DNA of 64,000 bases from Saccharothrix algeriensis (GCF_016907655.1 NZ_JAFBCL010000001.1:3320001-3384000), one strand, 5' to 3'; positions 47,292 to 56,730 are shown, counted from the first letter of the stretch. Translations and numbers: made by a program. Notes: generated by a model not told the origin, from the sequence alone.

Positions 47292-49571
47292 CTACGAATT
47301 GGCCGAAATTCGTCGTGTTGCCACCAACTTGGCGTAACGGGTGCCCGCCGTCAGGAGGACCAGGCCCGCGCCGATGAACGCCAGGACGCGGGCGATGCCG
47401 TCCAGCGCGGCCAGGTCGAACAGCAGCAGCTTCGCCACCGCGGCCCCGACCAGCACCAACCCGGCCACCCGCAGCGACCGCACGTCGATGCCCCGCACCA
47501 GCAGGACCAGCGCGGCCACCGCCCAGGAGACGGTCACGACGGAGTGGCCGAACACGAAACCGGTCACGCTCTGCGATACCAACAGGGCGCCGCACAGGAC
47601 CACCCCGGCCGCCGCGTAGAGCACGACGAGCGCGAGCACCACCCACGGCAGCGGGGTCCGGCCGAGGACGCCGAGCCGCACCGCCGCCCACGGCAGCGCG
47701 ATCGCCACCAGGCCGAGGACGAGCGCGGTCAGCAGGCCGGCCACCAGCGCGCCGTCGGTGACCGGCCGCCACGGGCCGTCCAGCAGCAGGCGGGGCGGCA
47801 CGGCGTCGGCGACCGCCAGGACGAACCCGACCGCGCCGAACGCGGTGGCCCCGACCAGTGGCCCCCGCGAGCGCAGCCGCCGGGCCAGGAGCGCGAGGAC
47901 CAGCGCCTCGGCCAGCACCACCGCGGCCCGCGCGCTGCCGTCGAGGGCGATGGCCGTGCCGACGAACAGCGCGAACACGCCGACGGAGCCGACGCCCGCC
48001 GTGAACGGCGCCGGCAGGCCGCGCCGCCCGAACGCCCACAGGGCCAGCAGCACCACCGCGAGGACGCCCGCCAGCCCGGCGCCCCACTGCCGGTCGAGCA
48101 CGGCCGTGGTCAGCAGCGCCGGCATCGGCGAGCCGACGGCGAGGCCCAACGCGGTGAGGTCGTCGGGCCGGACGCGCGCGGTCAGCACCGCCGCCGCCAC
48201 GCCCACCAGGGCGGCGACCAGCGCGACGCCGGACAGCACCAGCGGGTCGTCGGTCCGGCCGATGGTCAGGACCGCGGCCAGCAGCGGCGGGACACCGGCG
48301 GTGACGGCGAGCGGCGGCCAGTCCCGCTTGAGGTGGACCGGGCTCGCGGCGATCTTGAGGACCAGCAGGAACGCCACCAGCAGCGGCGTGAAGCCGGCCG
48401 TCAGGATCGGCGCGCACACCGCGCACGCGGCCACGACCCCGATCGCGAACGGGGCCGAGTCCCAGCGCATCGCCAGGAGCAGTCCCGCGGCGGCCACGGC
48501 GAGCCCGGCGGCCAGCCCGCCGCCCTCGGGCAGGTAGGCGTAGATCGAGGTCGCGGCGACGACGTCCAGGTAGAGCACGGCGAACCCGGTGGCGGCGACC
48601 GCGAACGCGCCGGTGCGGGAGGTCTCGGTGCGGTGCAGGCGCAGGGCGACGCCGACCAGGGCCGCGCCGAGCACCGCGCCGCCGACCACCCGCGGCAGGG
48701 GGCCCAGGTAGCCGCGCTGCACGGCGAGGATCAGGAGCAGGACGACGCCGAGCAGCGTGATCGCGCCACCGACCCAGGCGAGCAGCTTGCTGCCCGCGCC
48801 GGGCCGGCTGAGCCGGTCGAACAGCGAGGGGCCCGGAGGCGGCGGTGGCGGCGGCTGGTGGGCCGTCCACGGGGCCTGCGGTGGTGGCGGGGCGCTCCAG
48901 GCGTGCCACGGCTGCGCCGGCGGCTCGGCCGGCGCCTGCCGCCGGCCCGGCGGCGGAGTGGTCGGGCCGGGCGCGGTCGGCTGCCCGTGGGTCGGAGCGG
49001 CGGGCGCGGTCGGCTGCCAGTGGGGCGGGACGGCGGACGCGGTCGGTTGCCCGTGGGGCGGGGTGGTGGGCGCGGTCGACTGGCCGCGCGGCGGGATGAT
49101 CGGGCCGGTGCGCCCGTCGGTCGGGCCGGTCGGGGCCGAGCCGGCCGCGGTCGGGCCGGTCGGGGTCGAGCCGGCCGCGGTCGGGCCGGTCGGGGTCGAG
49201 CCGGCCGCGGTCGGGCCGGTCGGGGTCGAGCCGGTCGCGGTCGGGCCGGTCGGGGTCGAGCTGGTTGCGGTCGCCGCGGCGGACGCGGGTTCGGCGGCCG
49301 GGGCGGATCGGGTCGGCTGCGCGGTCGGTCCGGAGGCCGTCGGGGTCGTCGGAGTCGGCTGCCCGGTCGGCTGTGCGGTGGGCTGTGCGGTCGGCTGCCC
49401 GGTCGGCTGTGCGGTCGGTGCCGGTGCGGTCGGAGCGGTGTCGGCGGGACGCGGCGCCGTGGTGGTGGCCGTGCCGCCGACGTTCCGCAGCTCCAGCCCC
49501 ACCGCCTCCAGGCGGCGGCCGAGGTGGCCGAGTTCGTCCGCCAGCCGCATCAGGGGGTCCGGTCCAGTCAT
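47292..49571 (-). CDS. DUF2339 polytopic membrane protein
   Basis: 759 residues. A short N-terminal segment (PLMRLADELGHLGRRLEAVG) is followed by about 210 residues of low-complexity Pro/Thr/Ala repeats (PTAQPTGQ; GSTPTGPTAA) and a proline run, then more than 15 membrane helices from about residue 262 (LLAWVGGAITLLGVVLLLIL), the DUF2339 pattern. Function unknown. Start ATG 49571. Divergent from the lacI-rbs operon. Confidence 0.82.
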   Translation of the reverse strand: MTGPDPLMRLADELGHLGRRLEAVGLELRNVGGTATTTAPRPADTAPTAPAPTAQPTGQPTAQPTAQPTGQPTPTTPTASGPTAQPTRSAPAAEPASAAATATSSTPTGPTATGSTPTGPTAAGSTPTGPTAAGSTPTGPTAAGSAPTGPTDGRTGPIIPPRGQSTAPTTPPHGQPTASAVPPHWQPTAPAAPTHGQPTAPGPTTPPPGRRQAPAEPPAQPWHAWSAPPPPQAPWTAHQPPPPPPPGPSLFDRLSRPGAGSKLLAWVGGAITLLGVVLLLILAVQRGYLGPLPRVVGGAVLGAALVGVALRLHRTETSRTGAFAVAATGFAVLYLDVVAATSIYAYLPEGGGLAAGLAVAAAGLLLAMRWDSAPFAIGVVAACAVCAPILTAGFTPLLVAFLLVLKIAASPVHLKRDWPPLAVTAGVPPLLAAVLTIGRTDDPLVLSGVALVAALVGVAAAVLTARVRPDDLTALGLAVGSPMPALLTTAVLDRQWGAGLAGVLAVVLLALWAFGRRGLPAPFTAGVGSVGVFALFVGTAIALDGSARAAVVLAEALVLALLARRLRSRGPLVGATAFGAVGFVLAVADAVPPRLLLDGPWRPVTDGALVAGLLTALVLGLVAIALPWAAVRLGVLGRTPLPWVVLALVVLYAAAGVVLCGALLVSQSVTGFVFGHSVVTVSWAVAALVLLVRGIDVRSLRVAGLVLVGAAVAKLLLFDLAALDGIARVLAFIGAGLVLLTAGTRYAKLVATRRISANS
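49121..49260. repeat. 30-bp tandem repeats within the DUF2339 gene
   Basis: Four 30-bp units (49141-49260; three identical, one with a single change) plus a partial one before, coding on the minus strand for GSTPTGPTAA-type decapeptides. A second set of about 24-bp repeats lies at 49352-49430. Confidence 0.92.
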
Positions 49572-49663
49572 GCGACCAGGGTCGCCCGGACCGGGCGTGC
49601 CCGAATCCGTACCTCTACTCAAAGCCGCGTACCGAAGAGGTCACGGGTGCTGAATCGAGCAAC

Positions 49664-49714
49664 TTGACGGCAATCCCCGTGAAAACGATTAACTGCCTCC
49701 TGCAATCGTTAACG
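49664..49714 (+). promoter_or_regulatory. lacI-rbs promoter and operator
   Basis: TTGACG (49664-49669), 17 bp, then GATTAA (49687-49692). Inverted AACGATT (49684-49690) and AATCGTT (49704-49710), plus the palindrome CGTTAACG (49707-49714), overlap the -10 and start region: a plausible LacI-family operator giving autorepression. Confidence 0.62.
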
Positions 49715-49736
49715 CGTAACCGAGGGGGCGCTCAGC

Positions 49737-50714
49737 GTGACTACGATCAAGGATGTGGCGCAGCACGCCGGGGTTTCGACCGCGACCGTCTCCAGGGTCC
49801 TCAACGGCCACGCCGCGCCCACCCCGCGGACCCGCGCCCGCGTCCTCGCGGCCGTCGACGAGCTCGGCTACCGCCCCAACGCCCTGGCCCGCTCGCTGCG
49901 CACCACCTCCACCCGGACCCTCGGCCTGATCGTCGGAGACCTGGCCAACCCGTTCTTCGCCGAGGTCGCCCGCGCGGTGGAGGAGGAGGCGCGCGCCCAC
50001 GGGTTCTGCGTGGTCGTCGCCGGCACCGACGAGAGCGCCGACCGGCAGGCCGCCCACGTCCGCACGCTGCTCGACCGCCGCGTCGACGGCCTCCTGGTCT
50101 GCCCCGCGACCGACGACCCCGACCGGCTCGCCGAGGTGGCGGCGCGCGGCGTCCCGCTGGTCCTGCTCGACCGCGCGGTGCGGGGCACGACCTGCCCGGT
50201 GGTGCGCGCCGACGGGGCCCGCGCCCTCGCCGACCTCGCCGACGCGCTCAGGTCCGCCGGCCACCGCCGCGTCGGCGTGATCGCGGGCCCCGCCGGTGCC
50301 GGCCGGGAGCGGCTGGAGCAGTTCGCCCGCGGCGGCCTGGAGCCGGTCGTCGTGCACGGCGACCTCCGCCGCGACAGCGGCGCGCGGGCCGCCGCCGACC
50401 TCCTCGACCGCCCCGACCGCCCCACCGCCCTGGTCGCGATGGACGACCTGATGGGCCTGGGCGCGCTGGAGGAGCTGCGCCGGCGGGGGCTGCGGGTCCC
50501 CGCCGACGTGGGCCTCGCGGTCTACGGCGACCAGCCGTGGTTCCCGCTGCTCGACCCGCCGATCACGGTGGTCGCCCAGCCCACCGCCGAACTGGGCCGG
50601 GAAGCCGCGCGGAGCCTGCTCGCGCTGGTCGCGGGCGAGCGGCCGGCCGACGTCCGGCTCACCGCGCGCCTCGTGGCGCGCGGTTCCTGCGGGGAGGCGA
50701 CCGGTGCTGCTTAG
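49737..50714 (+). CDS. LacI family transcriptional regulator of the ribose operon
   Basis: 325-residue repressor. Helix-turn-helix and hinge at residues 3-60 (TIKDVAQHAGVSTATVSRVL, LGYRPNALARSL), then a periplasmic-binding-protein-like sugar domain (LGLIVGDLANPFFAEVARAV, DGLLVCPATDD, ALVAMDDLMGLGALEEL). It heads the rbs gene set and overlaps rbsA by 11 bp, so it is probably RbsR-like and releases DNA on binding ribose. GTG start at 49737. Confidence 0.9.
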   Translation: MTTIKDVAQHAGVSTATVSRVLNGHAAPTPRTRARVLAAVDELGYRPNALARSLRTTSTRTLGLIVGDLANPFFAEVARAVEEEARAHGFCVVVAGTDESADRQAAHVRTLLDRRVDGLLVCPATDDPDRLAEVAARGVPLVLLDRAVRGTTCPVVRADGARALADLADALRSAGHRRVGVIAGPAGAGRERLEQFARGGLEPVVVHGDLRRDSGARAAADLLDRPDRPTALVAMDDLMGLGALEELRRRGLRVPADVGLAVYGDQPWFPLLDPPITVVAQPTAELGREAARSLLALVAGERPADVRLTARLVARGSCGEATGAA

Positions 50715-52146
50715 CGCCCGGAACATCACCAAGAGCTTCACCGGGGTCAAGGCGCTCGACGGCGTGGACTTCGACGTGCGGTCCGGCGAGGTGCACGTCC
50801 TGCTCGGCGAGAACGGTGCGGGCAAGTCGACGATGGTCAAGGTGCTGGCCGGGGTGCACGCCCCGGACGGCGGGACCGTCGAGCGGTCCCCCGGCGTCCG
50901 CCTCGCGGTGATCCACCAGGAGCTCGCGCTGGTCCCGCGGCTCTCGGTGGCCGAGAACCTGTTCCTGGGCCGCCCGCCCCGCCGGTTCGGGCTCGTCGAC
51001 CGGGCGCGGATGCGGCAGCGGGCCGCCGGGCTGCTGGAGCGCGTGGGCCTGGCCGTCGACCCGGACACACCGGTCGCCGACCTCGGCGTCGCGCAGCGGC
51101 AGATGGTCGGGATCGCCCGCGCCCTGGACCTCGACGCGCAGGTCCTGGTGCTGGACGAGCCCACCGCCGTGCTCACCGGCGCCGAGACCGACCGGCTCCT
51201 GGGCATCATGGCCGGGTTGCGCCGGCAGGGCGTGGGCCTGGTGTTCATCACCCACCACCTGGACGAGGTCCGCCGCATCGCCGACCGCGTGACGGTCCTG
51301 CGCGACGGTCGCGGCGTCGGCGTGCTGCCCGGCAACGCGAGCGTCGGGCGGATGGTCGAGCTGATGGTCGGCCGCGCCATCGCCGAGCAGTACCCGCGCC
51401 GACGCCGGGACCTCGGCGAGGTCCTGCTCCGGGTCGACGGCCTGACCCGCGCCGGCGCGTTCCGCGACGTGTCGTTCCAGGTCCGCGCGGGCGAGGTGGT
51501 GGGCGTGGCCGGCCTGGTCGGCGCGGGCCGCACCGAGGTCGTGCGCGCGGTGTTCGGCGCGGACCGCTACGACTCCGGCCGGGTCGAGGTCGCCGGGCGG
51601 GCGCTGCCCCGGCACGACGTGCGCGCGGCGCTGCGCGCCGGCCTCGGGCTCGTCCCCGAGGACCGCAAGGGCCAGGGCCTGGTGCTGCCCTCGACCGTCG
51701 GGGACAACCTCGGCCTGGTCACGCTGCGCGGGACCGCGCGCGCCGGCCTGGTCGACCGCGCCGGCCAGCGCCGGCGGGCCCGGGACATCGCGGACCGGCT
51801 CCGGATCCGGTCCGCCGGCCTCGACCAGGGGGTCCGCGAGCTGTCCGGCGGCAACCAGCAGAAGGTCGTCATCGGCAAGTGGCTGCTCGCCGACCCGAAG
51901 GTGCTGGTGCTCGACGAGCCGACGCGCGGCGTGGACGTCGGCGCGAAGGTCGAGATCTACGAACTGGTCAACCGGGTGACCGCGGCCGGCCGGGCGGTGC
52001 TGCTGGTGTCGTCCGACCTGCCCGAGGTGATCGGGATGAGCGACCGGGTCGTCGTGATGGCGCACGGCCGGGTCGTGGGCGAACTGCCCGCGGGCACGAC
52101 CCAGGACGAGGTGATGGCGTTGGCGGTCCGGGAGCCCGCGGCATGA
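50704..52146 (+). CDS. rbsA: Ribose-type ABC transporter ATP-binding protein
   Basis: 480-residue double ATPase of sugar ABC importers. First half: Walker A GENGAGKST (about 38-46), signature region LGVAQRQMVGIARAL, Walker B VLVLDEPTAVL. Second half: degenerate Walker A GLVGAGRTE and signature LSGGNQQKVVIGKWL, as in RbsA/XylG. Start GTG 50704 overlaps lacI; the stop overlaps rbsC (ATGA). Ribose is inferred from adjacent rbsK and rbsD. Confidence 0.93.
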   Translation: MLLSARNITKSFTGVKALDGVDFDVRSGEVHVLLGENGAGKSTMVKVLAGVHAPDGGTVERSPGVRLAVIHQELALVPRLSVAENLFLGRPPRRFGLVDRARMRQRAAGLLERVGLAVDPDTPVADLGVAQRQMVGIARALDLDAQVLVLDEPTAVLTGAETDRLLGIMAGLRRQGVGLVFITHHLDEVRRIADRVTVLRDGRGVGVLPGNASVGRMVELMVGRAIAEQYPRRRRDLGEVLLRVDGLTRAGAFRDVSFQVRAGEVVGVAGLVGAGRTEVVRAVFGADRYDSGRVEVAGRALPRHDVRAALRAGLGLVPEDRKGQGLVLPSTVGDNLGLVTLRGTARAGLVDRAGQRRRARDIADRLRIRSAGLDQGVRELSGGNQQKVVIGKWLLADPKVLVLDEPTRGVDVGAKVEIYELVNRVTAAGRAVLLVSSDLPEVIGMSDRVVVMAHGRVVGELPAGTTQDEVMALAVREPAA

Positions 52147-53105
52147 GCGCGGTGGCGGGCGGCAGGCGGCGGGGGTCGGCGCGCAGGGTGCTGGCCGACA
52201 ACGGCGCGCTGGCCGGCCTGCTGGTGCTGGTGGTGGCGCTGTCGGTGCTCGCGCCCGCGTTCCTCGGCGCCCGGAACCTGCTCAACGTCGGCGTGCAGGC
52301 CGCCGTGGTGGCGGTGCTGGCGTTCGGGTCGACGTTCGTCATCGTCTCCGGCGGCATCGACCTGTCGGTGGGCAGCGTGGCCGCGCTGTCCGCGGTGGTC
52401 GGCGCGTGGTCGTCGGCCGGGGCCGGCCTGCCCGGCCCGGTCGCCCTGCTGCTGGGCCTGCTGACCGGCGTGGTCGCGGGCCTGGTCAACGGCGCGCTGG
52501 TGGCCTGGGGCCGGCTGCCCGCGTTCATCGCGACGCTGGCCGTGCTCAGCGTCGCGCGCGGCCTGACCCTCGTGGTGTCGCGGGGCAGCCCGCTCGCCAC
52601 GCCGGACGTCGTCAGCTCCCTCGGCGCCGACCTCGCGCCGTACCTGCCGGCGCCGCTGCTGGTGATGCTGGTCTTCTACGGCCTCACCGGGTTCGTGCTC
52701 ACGCGCACCTACCCCGGCCGCGCGATGTACGCCATCGGCGGCAACGAGGAGGCGGCGCGGCTGTCCGGCATCGACGTGCGGCGGCAGAAGCTCGTCGTCT
52801 ACGCGCTGTCCGGGCTGTTCGCGGCCGTCGCCGGGATGCTGCTGGCCGGCCGCCTGTCCTCGGCCGGGCCGCAGGCCGCCGTCGGCTACGAGCTGGACGC
52901 CATCGCGGCCGTCGTCATCGGCGGCGCGTCGCTGTCCGGCGGCGTCGGCCGCGCCACCGGCACGCTGGTCGGCGCGCTGGTCCTGGCCGTCCTGCGCAAC
53001 GGGCTCAACCAGCTGCAGGTCTCCCCGTTCTGGCAGCAGGTCGCGATCGGCGCCGTGATCGCGCTGGCCGTCCTGCTGGACACGCTCCGCCGCCGCACCC
53101 GATGA
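52143..53105 (+). CDS. rbsC: Ribose-type ABC transporter permease
   Basis: 320-residue permease of the BPD_transp_2 family, with about 10 helices and the hallmark VIVSGGIDLSVGSVAALSAV. AIGGNEEAARLSGIDV is the conserved loop contacting RbsA. ATG overlaps the rbsA stop; rbsB follows after 14 nt. Confidence 0.94.
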   Translation: MSAVAGGRRRGSARRVLADNGALAGLLVLVVALSVLAPAFLGARNLLNVGVQAAVVAVLAFGSTFVIVSGGIDLSVGSVAALSAVVGAWSSAGAGLPGPVALLLGLLTGVVAGLVNGALVAWGRLPAFIATLAVLSVARGLTLVVSRGSPLATPDVVSSLGADLAPYLPAPLLVMLVFYGLTGFVLTRTYPGRAMYAIGGNEEAARLSGIDVRRQKLVVYALSGLFAAVAGMLLAGRLSSAGPQAAVGYELDAIAAVVIGGASLSGGVGRATGTLVGALVLAVLRNGLNQLQVSPFWQQVAIGAVIALAVLLDTLRRRTR

Positions 53106-53119
53106 AAGGAAGCAGACAG

Positions 53120-54040
53120 ATGGAGTTCCGCGGTGTCGCCGCGCTGTCAGCCCTCACCCTGGCGCTGACCGCGTGCGGTTCGGGGACGACGACCGGGGGC
53201 GGTGGTGGTGACATCACCATCGGCCTGGCCATCTCCACCCTGGACAACCCGTACTTCGTGGCCCTGAAGGAGGGCGCCGAGAAGGCCGCCGCCGAGCTCG
53301 GCGTGCGGCTCACCGTGGTGGACGCGCAGAACGACGCCACCAACCAGGTCGACCAGGTGCAGGCGTTCACCACCCGGGGCGTCAAGGCGGTCGTGATCAA
53401 CCCGGTCGACTCCGAGCAGGCCGCGCCCGCCGCGAAGGCCGCCGCGAACGCGGGCGTCCCGCTGGTCGCGGTGGACCGCACGGTGGACGAGGGCGAGGTC
53501 GCCTCCGAGGTGACGTCGGACAACGTGCAGGGCGGCACCCTGGCCGCGATCGAGCTGGGCCGCGCGGTCGGCGGCGACGTCGTGCACCTGCAGGGCATCC
53601 CCGGCGCCTCGGCCACGCGCGACCGCGGCCGGGGCTTCGAGCAGGGGCTGAACTCGGGCGGCATCAAGGTCGTCGCCAGCCAGCCGGCGGACTTCAACCG
53701 GGCCAAGGGCCTGGACGTCATGACCAACCTGCTCCAGGCCAACCCCGGCATCAGGGGCGTGTTCGCCGACAACGACGAGATGGCGCTGGGCGCGATCAAG
53801 GCGCTGGGCGACCGGGCCGGCAAGGACGTCCAGGTGGTCGGCTTCGACGGCACGCCGGACGCCCTGCAGGCCGTCGAGGACGGCACGATGGTCGCGACCG
53901 TCGCGCAGCAGCCCGACGTGCTCGGCCGCAAGGCCGTCGAGCAGGCGGTGAAGGCCGCGCGCGGCGAGGGCGTCCAGGAGGTCGTGGACGTCGAGGTGAA
54001 GGTCGTGACCAAGCAGAACCTGGCAGAGTTCAGGAAGTGA
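53120..54040 (+). CDS. rbsB: Ribose-type substrate-binding lipoprotein
   Basis: 306-residue extracytoplasmic binding protein. Lipobox LTAC puts the lipidated cysteine at residue 19 (VAALSALTLALTAC). The sugar-binding fold has STLDNPYFVALKEGAEKAA, VVINPVDSEQAAPAAKAA and FADNDEMALGAIKAL, as in RbsB. Start ATG 53120 has AAAGGAAG 8 nt before; ATG 53102, overlapping the rbsC stop, would add six residues and a more basic n-region and cannot be excluded. Confidence 0.92.
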   Translation: MEFRGVAALSALTLALTACGSGTTTGGGGGDITIGLAISTLDNPYFVALKEGAEKAAAELGVRLTVVDAQNDATNQVDQVQAFTTRGVKAVVINPVDSEQAAPAAKAAANAGVPLVAVDRTVDEGEVASEVTSDNVQGGTLAAIELGRAVGGDVVHLQGIPGASATRDRGRGFEQGLNSGGIKVVASQPADFNRAKGLDVMTNLLQANPGIRGVFADNDEMALGAIKALGDRAGKDVQVVGFDGTPDALQAVEDGTMVATVAQQPDVLGRKAVEQAVKAARGEGVQEVVDVEVKVVTKQNLAEFRK

Positions 54041-54894
54041 CGGTGCTGGTGCTGGGCTCGGCCAACGCGGACCTCGTCGTGGCGGTGCCCCGCCGCCCCG
54101 GTGGCGGGGAGACGGTGCTGGGCGGTGACACGGTGGTCATGCCCGGCGGCAAGGGCGCGAACACGGCCGTCGCCGCCGGGCGGCTGGGGTGCGACGTGGC
54201 GCTGGTCGGCGCGGTCGGCCCGGACCGGTACGGGGAACTGCTGCGGGCTTCGCTGGCCGCGGCCGGGGTGCGCACCTCCCGCGTGCGCACCTCGGCCCGG
54301 CCGACCGGCCTGGCGTACATCACGGTGACGCCGGACGGGGAGAACTCGATCGTCGTCGCGCCGGGCGCCAACGCGGACGTGTCGGTGTCCGACGTGGACG
54401 CGCTGGCGTGGGACGGCGTGGAGGTGCTGGTGTGCTCGCTGGAGGTGCCGCTGGACACCGTCGTGCACGCCGTCGCGGCGGCGGCCTCCCGCGGGGTGCG
54501 GCCGGTGCTGAACCTGTCCCCGGTGACGCCGGTCCCGGCGGCCACGCTGGCGCTGCTGGACCCGCTGGTCGTCAACGAGCACGAGGCGCTGGAGCTGGCC
54601 GGGTCGTTCGCGGGGCTGCTCGACCTGGGTCCGCGCTCGGCCGTCGTGACGCTGGGCGCGCGCGGCGCGGCGGTGGTCACGCCGGCCGGTGTGGTCGAGG
54701 TGCCGGCGCCGGCCGTGCGGCCGGTCGACACGACCGGGGCGGGCGACGCGTTCGCCGGCGCGCTGGCCGCCGGCCTGGCCGCGGGCCGGTCGCTGGAGGC
54801 GGCGGCGGGCTACGCGGCGCGCGTGGCGGCGGTGTCGGTGACCAGGCGGGGCGCCCAGCCGTCCTACCCGACACCGGACGAGGTGCCGTCGTGA
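54037..54894 (+). CDS. rbsK: Ribokinase
   Basis: 285-residue PfkB-family kinase phosphorylating ribose at O5. Signatures: GSANADLVVAVPRRPGGGET, MPGGKGANTAVAAGRLG, NEHEALELAG and the catalytic DTTGAGDAFAGALAAGL with its aspartate base. Overlaps rbsB and is followed by the broken rbsD. Confirms that the cluster handles ribose or a close sugar. Confidence 0.93.
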   Translation: MTVLVLGSANADLVVAVPRRPGGGETVLGGDTVVMPGGKGANTAVAAGRLGCDVALVGAVGPDRYGELLRASLAAAGVRTSRVRTSARPTGLAYITVTPDGENSIVVAPGANADVSVSDVDALAWDGVEVLVCSLEVPLDTVVHAVAAAASRGVRPVLNLSPVTPVPAATLALLDPLVVNEHEALELAGSFAGLLDLGPRSAVVTLGARGAAVVTPAGVVEVPAPAVRPVDTTGAGDAFAGALAAGLAAGRSLEAAAGYAARVAAVSVTRRGAQPSYPTPDEVPS

Positions 54895-55399
54895 AGCGGT
54901 CGGGCTCCTGCGCCCCGGGCTGAGCGCCGAGCCGGTCGGGCCGGGGCACGCCGACGAGGTGGTGGTCGCGGGCTGCGGCCTGCCGATCCCGCCGGGAGCG
55001 GCGGTGGCGGACCCGGCGTTCCCGTTCGGCGTGCCGGCGTTCCCGCGGGTGCCTGCCGGGCTGTTGGACGGGCTGCTGGGCGGGGCGGGCGGTGTAGTCG
55101 GATGACCGCGATCCGGCTTGTGCGGGGGTGTTGGTGGTTGCCGTTGATCGGCCGGGCCGGACAGGAGGAGCTGAGGGCGCGGCGGGTCGTGCGGTGGTGG
55201 CAGTGGAGTCGGCTGACCGCAATCCGGTCTGTGTGGGGTGGTTGCGCTGATCGACCGGATCGGGCACGAGGAGCTGGGAGCGCGGGTGAGGGCGCGGCTG
55301 GTCGTGCGGACCGGTGAGGTGACGCCCTGCGCGAACGTGCTGCTGCGCCGCGGCGTGCCGTTCGGAGGCCCCCGGCCCGTGGTTGCTGCGCTGTCCTGA
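54891..55399 (+). pseudogene. rbsD: Broken D-ribose pyranase gene
   Basis: A GTG overlapping the rbsK stop opens M-K-R-S-G, the RbsD start, but a 1-nt loss moves the frame: the next frame reads LLRPGLSAEPVGPGHADEVV and CGLPIPPGAAVADPAFPFGV, clear RbsD sequence, stopping at about 55105. The C-terminal part reappears at about 55250-55330 as GHEELGARVRARLVVRTGEV and TPCANVLLRRGVPF. Between them (about 55095-55290) is a diverged tandem duplication of about 100 bp. RbsD interconverts ribose anomers; here it should be inactive. Confidence 0.8.
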
Positions 55400-55602
55400 G
55401 CGGGATTCGCGTTGTGCGCTGCCCCCGGCTTCGATCCTGCCGGCGGGCACCGACAGGGCCGGGGTGCCGATCACGCGCTTGTGGACGGTTCGGCGGCAGG
55501 GGTCGACCTGTGGACAACTCCCGTCGTCGCGCCGAAATCGTCGTACCTTCCTGGAAGGATTGAACTCGGGGGCTGCTCAGAACCGGACCGGGGAGTGTTC
55601 CC
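55400..55602 (+). promoter_or_regulatory. Intergenic region with a DnaA-box-like site
   Basis: About 200 bp between the rbsD remnant and the cysteine hydrolase. TGTGGACAA (55509-55517) is a perfect DnaA box on the minus strand, 46 kb from oriC and possibly by chance. GGGGAG (about 55591) is the ribosome-binding site of the next gene. No convincing promoter. Confidence 0.4.
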
Positions 55603-56730
55603 ATGCCCGCACTGCACGACAACCCGCCCGCACCCCAGGACACCCGGCAACCGCGCGCCGCCGCACCGAACCCGCCCGCGCCTGCCACCGCCGCGCCTGC
55701 CACCACCACACCGAGTCCGCCTGCGCCCGGCACTGCCGCGTCGAGCCCGCCCGCCACTGCCGCGCCGAACCCGTCCGCGCCCGGCACTGCCGCACCGTGT
55801 CTGCCCGCGCCCGGTATTGCCGCGTCGGGTCTGCCCGCGTCCGGCACTGCCACACCGAGTCCGCCCGCGCCTGCCACCGCCGCACCGAGCCTGCCCGCGC
55901 CCGGCACTGCCACACCGAACCCGCCCGCGCCCGGCACTGCCACACCGAACCCGCCCGCGCCTACCGCTGCCGCACCGAACCTGCCCGCGCCCGGCACTGC
56001 CGCGCCGAGCCCGTCCTCGCCCGGCACCGCAACACCCGACACCGCCGCACCTTGCTCCGCCGCGCCCGAACGCCCCCACGACTGGCTGATCGAAGAGGTC
56101 GAGTACGCCCGCCACGAGGCGCGCCGCGGCAGGAGGTTCGCCTTCGAGCGGGTCGTGCCGGCCCGGACCGCGCTGGTCGTGATCGACATGGTGCCGTTCT
56201 TCGTCGCGGCCAACCCCCGCTGCCGCGGCATCGTGCCCAACATCAACCGCCTCGCCACCGCGCTGCGCACCGCCGGCGGCACGGTCGCCTGGGTGCTCCC
56301 CGCCGCCGGACCGCCGAACCCGTGGGCGCAGGAGTTCTACGGGCACGCGACCGCCGAGGTCTTCCGCACCGCCGGCGGCTCCGGCCCGCTGCCCGGCCGG
56401 CTCTGGCCCGCCCTCGCCCACCACCGCGACGACCTGCTGGTCGAGAAGCACGCGCCCAGCGCCTTCTTCCCCGGCCGCTGCCCCCTGCCCGCCCTGCTCG
56501 ACCGGCGCGGCGTCGACACCGTCCTGATCACCGGCACGGTCACCAACGTGTGCTGCGAGTCCTCCGCCCGGGACGCCGCCACCCTGGGCCTGCGGGTGGT
56601 GATGGTCGCCGACGCCAACGCCGCCAAGCGCGACCGGGACCACAACGCCACGCTGCACACCGTCTACCGGTCGTTCGGCGACGTCCGCCCGACCGCCGAC
56701 GTGCTCGCCCTGCTCGACCGGTCCGGGTGA
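55603..56730 (+). CDS. Isochorismatase-like cysteine hydrolase with repeat tail
   Basis: 375 residues. The last 220 form a cysteine-hydrolase domain with Asp195 (LVVIDM), Lys282 (VEKHAPSAF) and Cys317 (TNVCCES), the usual catalytic triad. The first 155 residues are Pro/Ala/Thr repeats of about 10 residues (PAPGTATPNP), encoded by 30-bp tandem DNA repeats (about 55711-56010), with no signal peptide. Substrate unknown; relatives hydrolyse isochorismate, nicotinamide or N-carbamoyl compounds. An internal start near the domain (about 56085) is possible if the tail is not translated. Confidence 0.82.
   Translation: MPALHDNPPAPQDTRQPRAAAPNPPAPATAAPATTTPSPPAPGTAASSPPATAAPNPSAPGTAAPCLPAPGIAASGLPASGTATPSPPAPATAAPSLPAPGTATPNPPAPGTATPNPPAPTAAAPNLPAPGTAAPSPSSPGTATPDTAAPCSAAPERPHDWLIEEVEYARHEARRGRRFAFERVVPARTALVVIDMVPFFVAANPRCRGIVPNINRLATALRTAGGTVAWVLPAAGPPNPWAQEFYGHATAEVFRTAGGSGPLPGRLWPALAHHRDDLLVEKHAPSAFFPGRCPLPALLDRRGVDTVLITGTVTNVCCESSARDAATLGLRVVMVADANAAKRDRDHNATLHTVYRSFGDVRPTADVLALLDRSG
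55711..56010. repeat. 30-bp coding tandem repeats
   Basis: About ten imperfect 30-bp units with the core CCCGCGCCCGGCACTGCC, several neighbouring copies nearly identical (55921-55950 against 55951-55980), in the 5' part of the cysteine hydrolase gene. Confidence 0.88.

Noticed and set aside
49121..49260. CRISPR-like 30-bp repeats
   Set aside because: Directly abutting, in-frame coding units inside the DUF2339 gene with no spacers.
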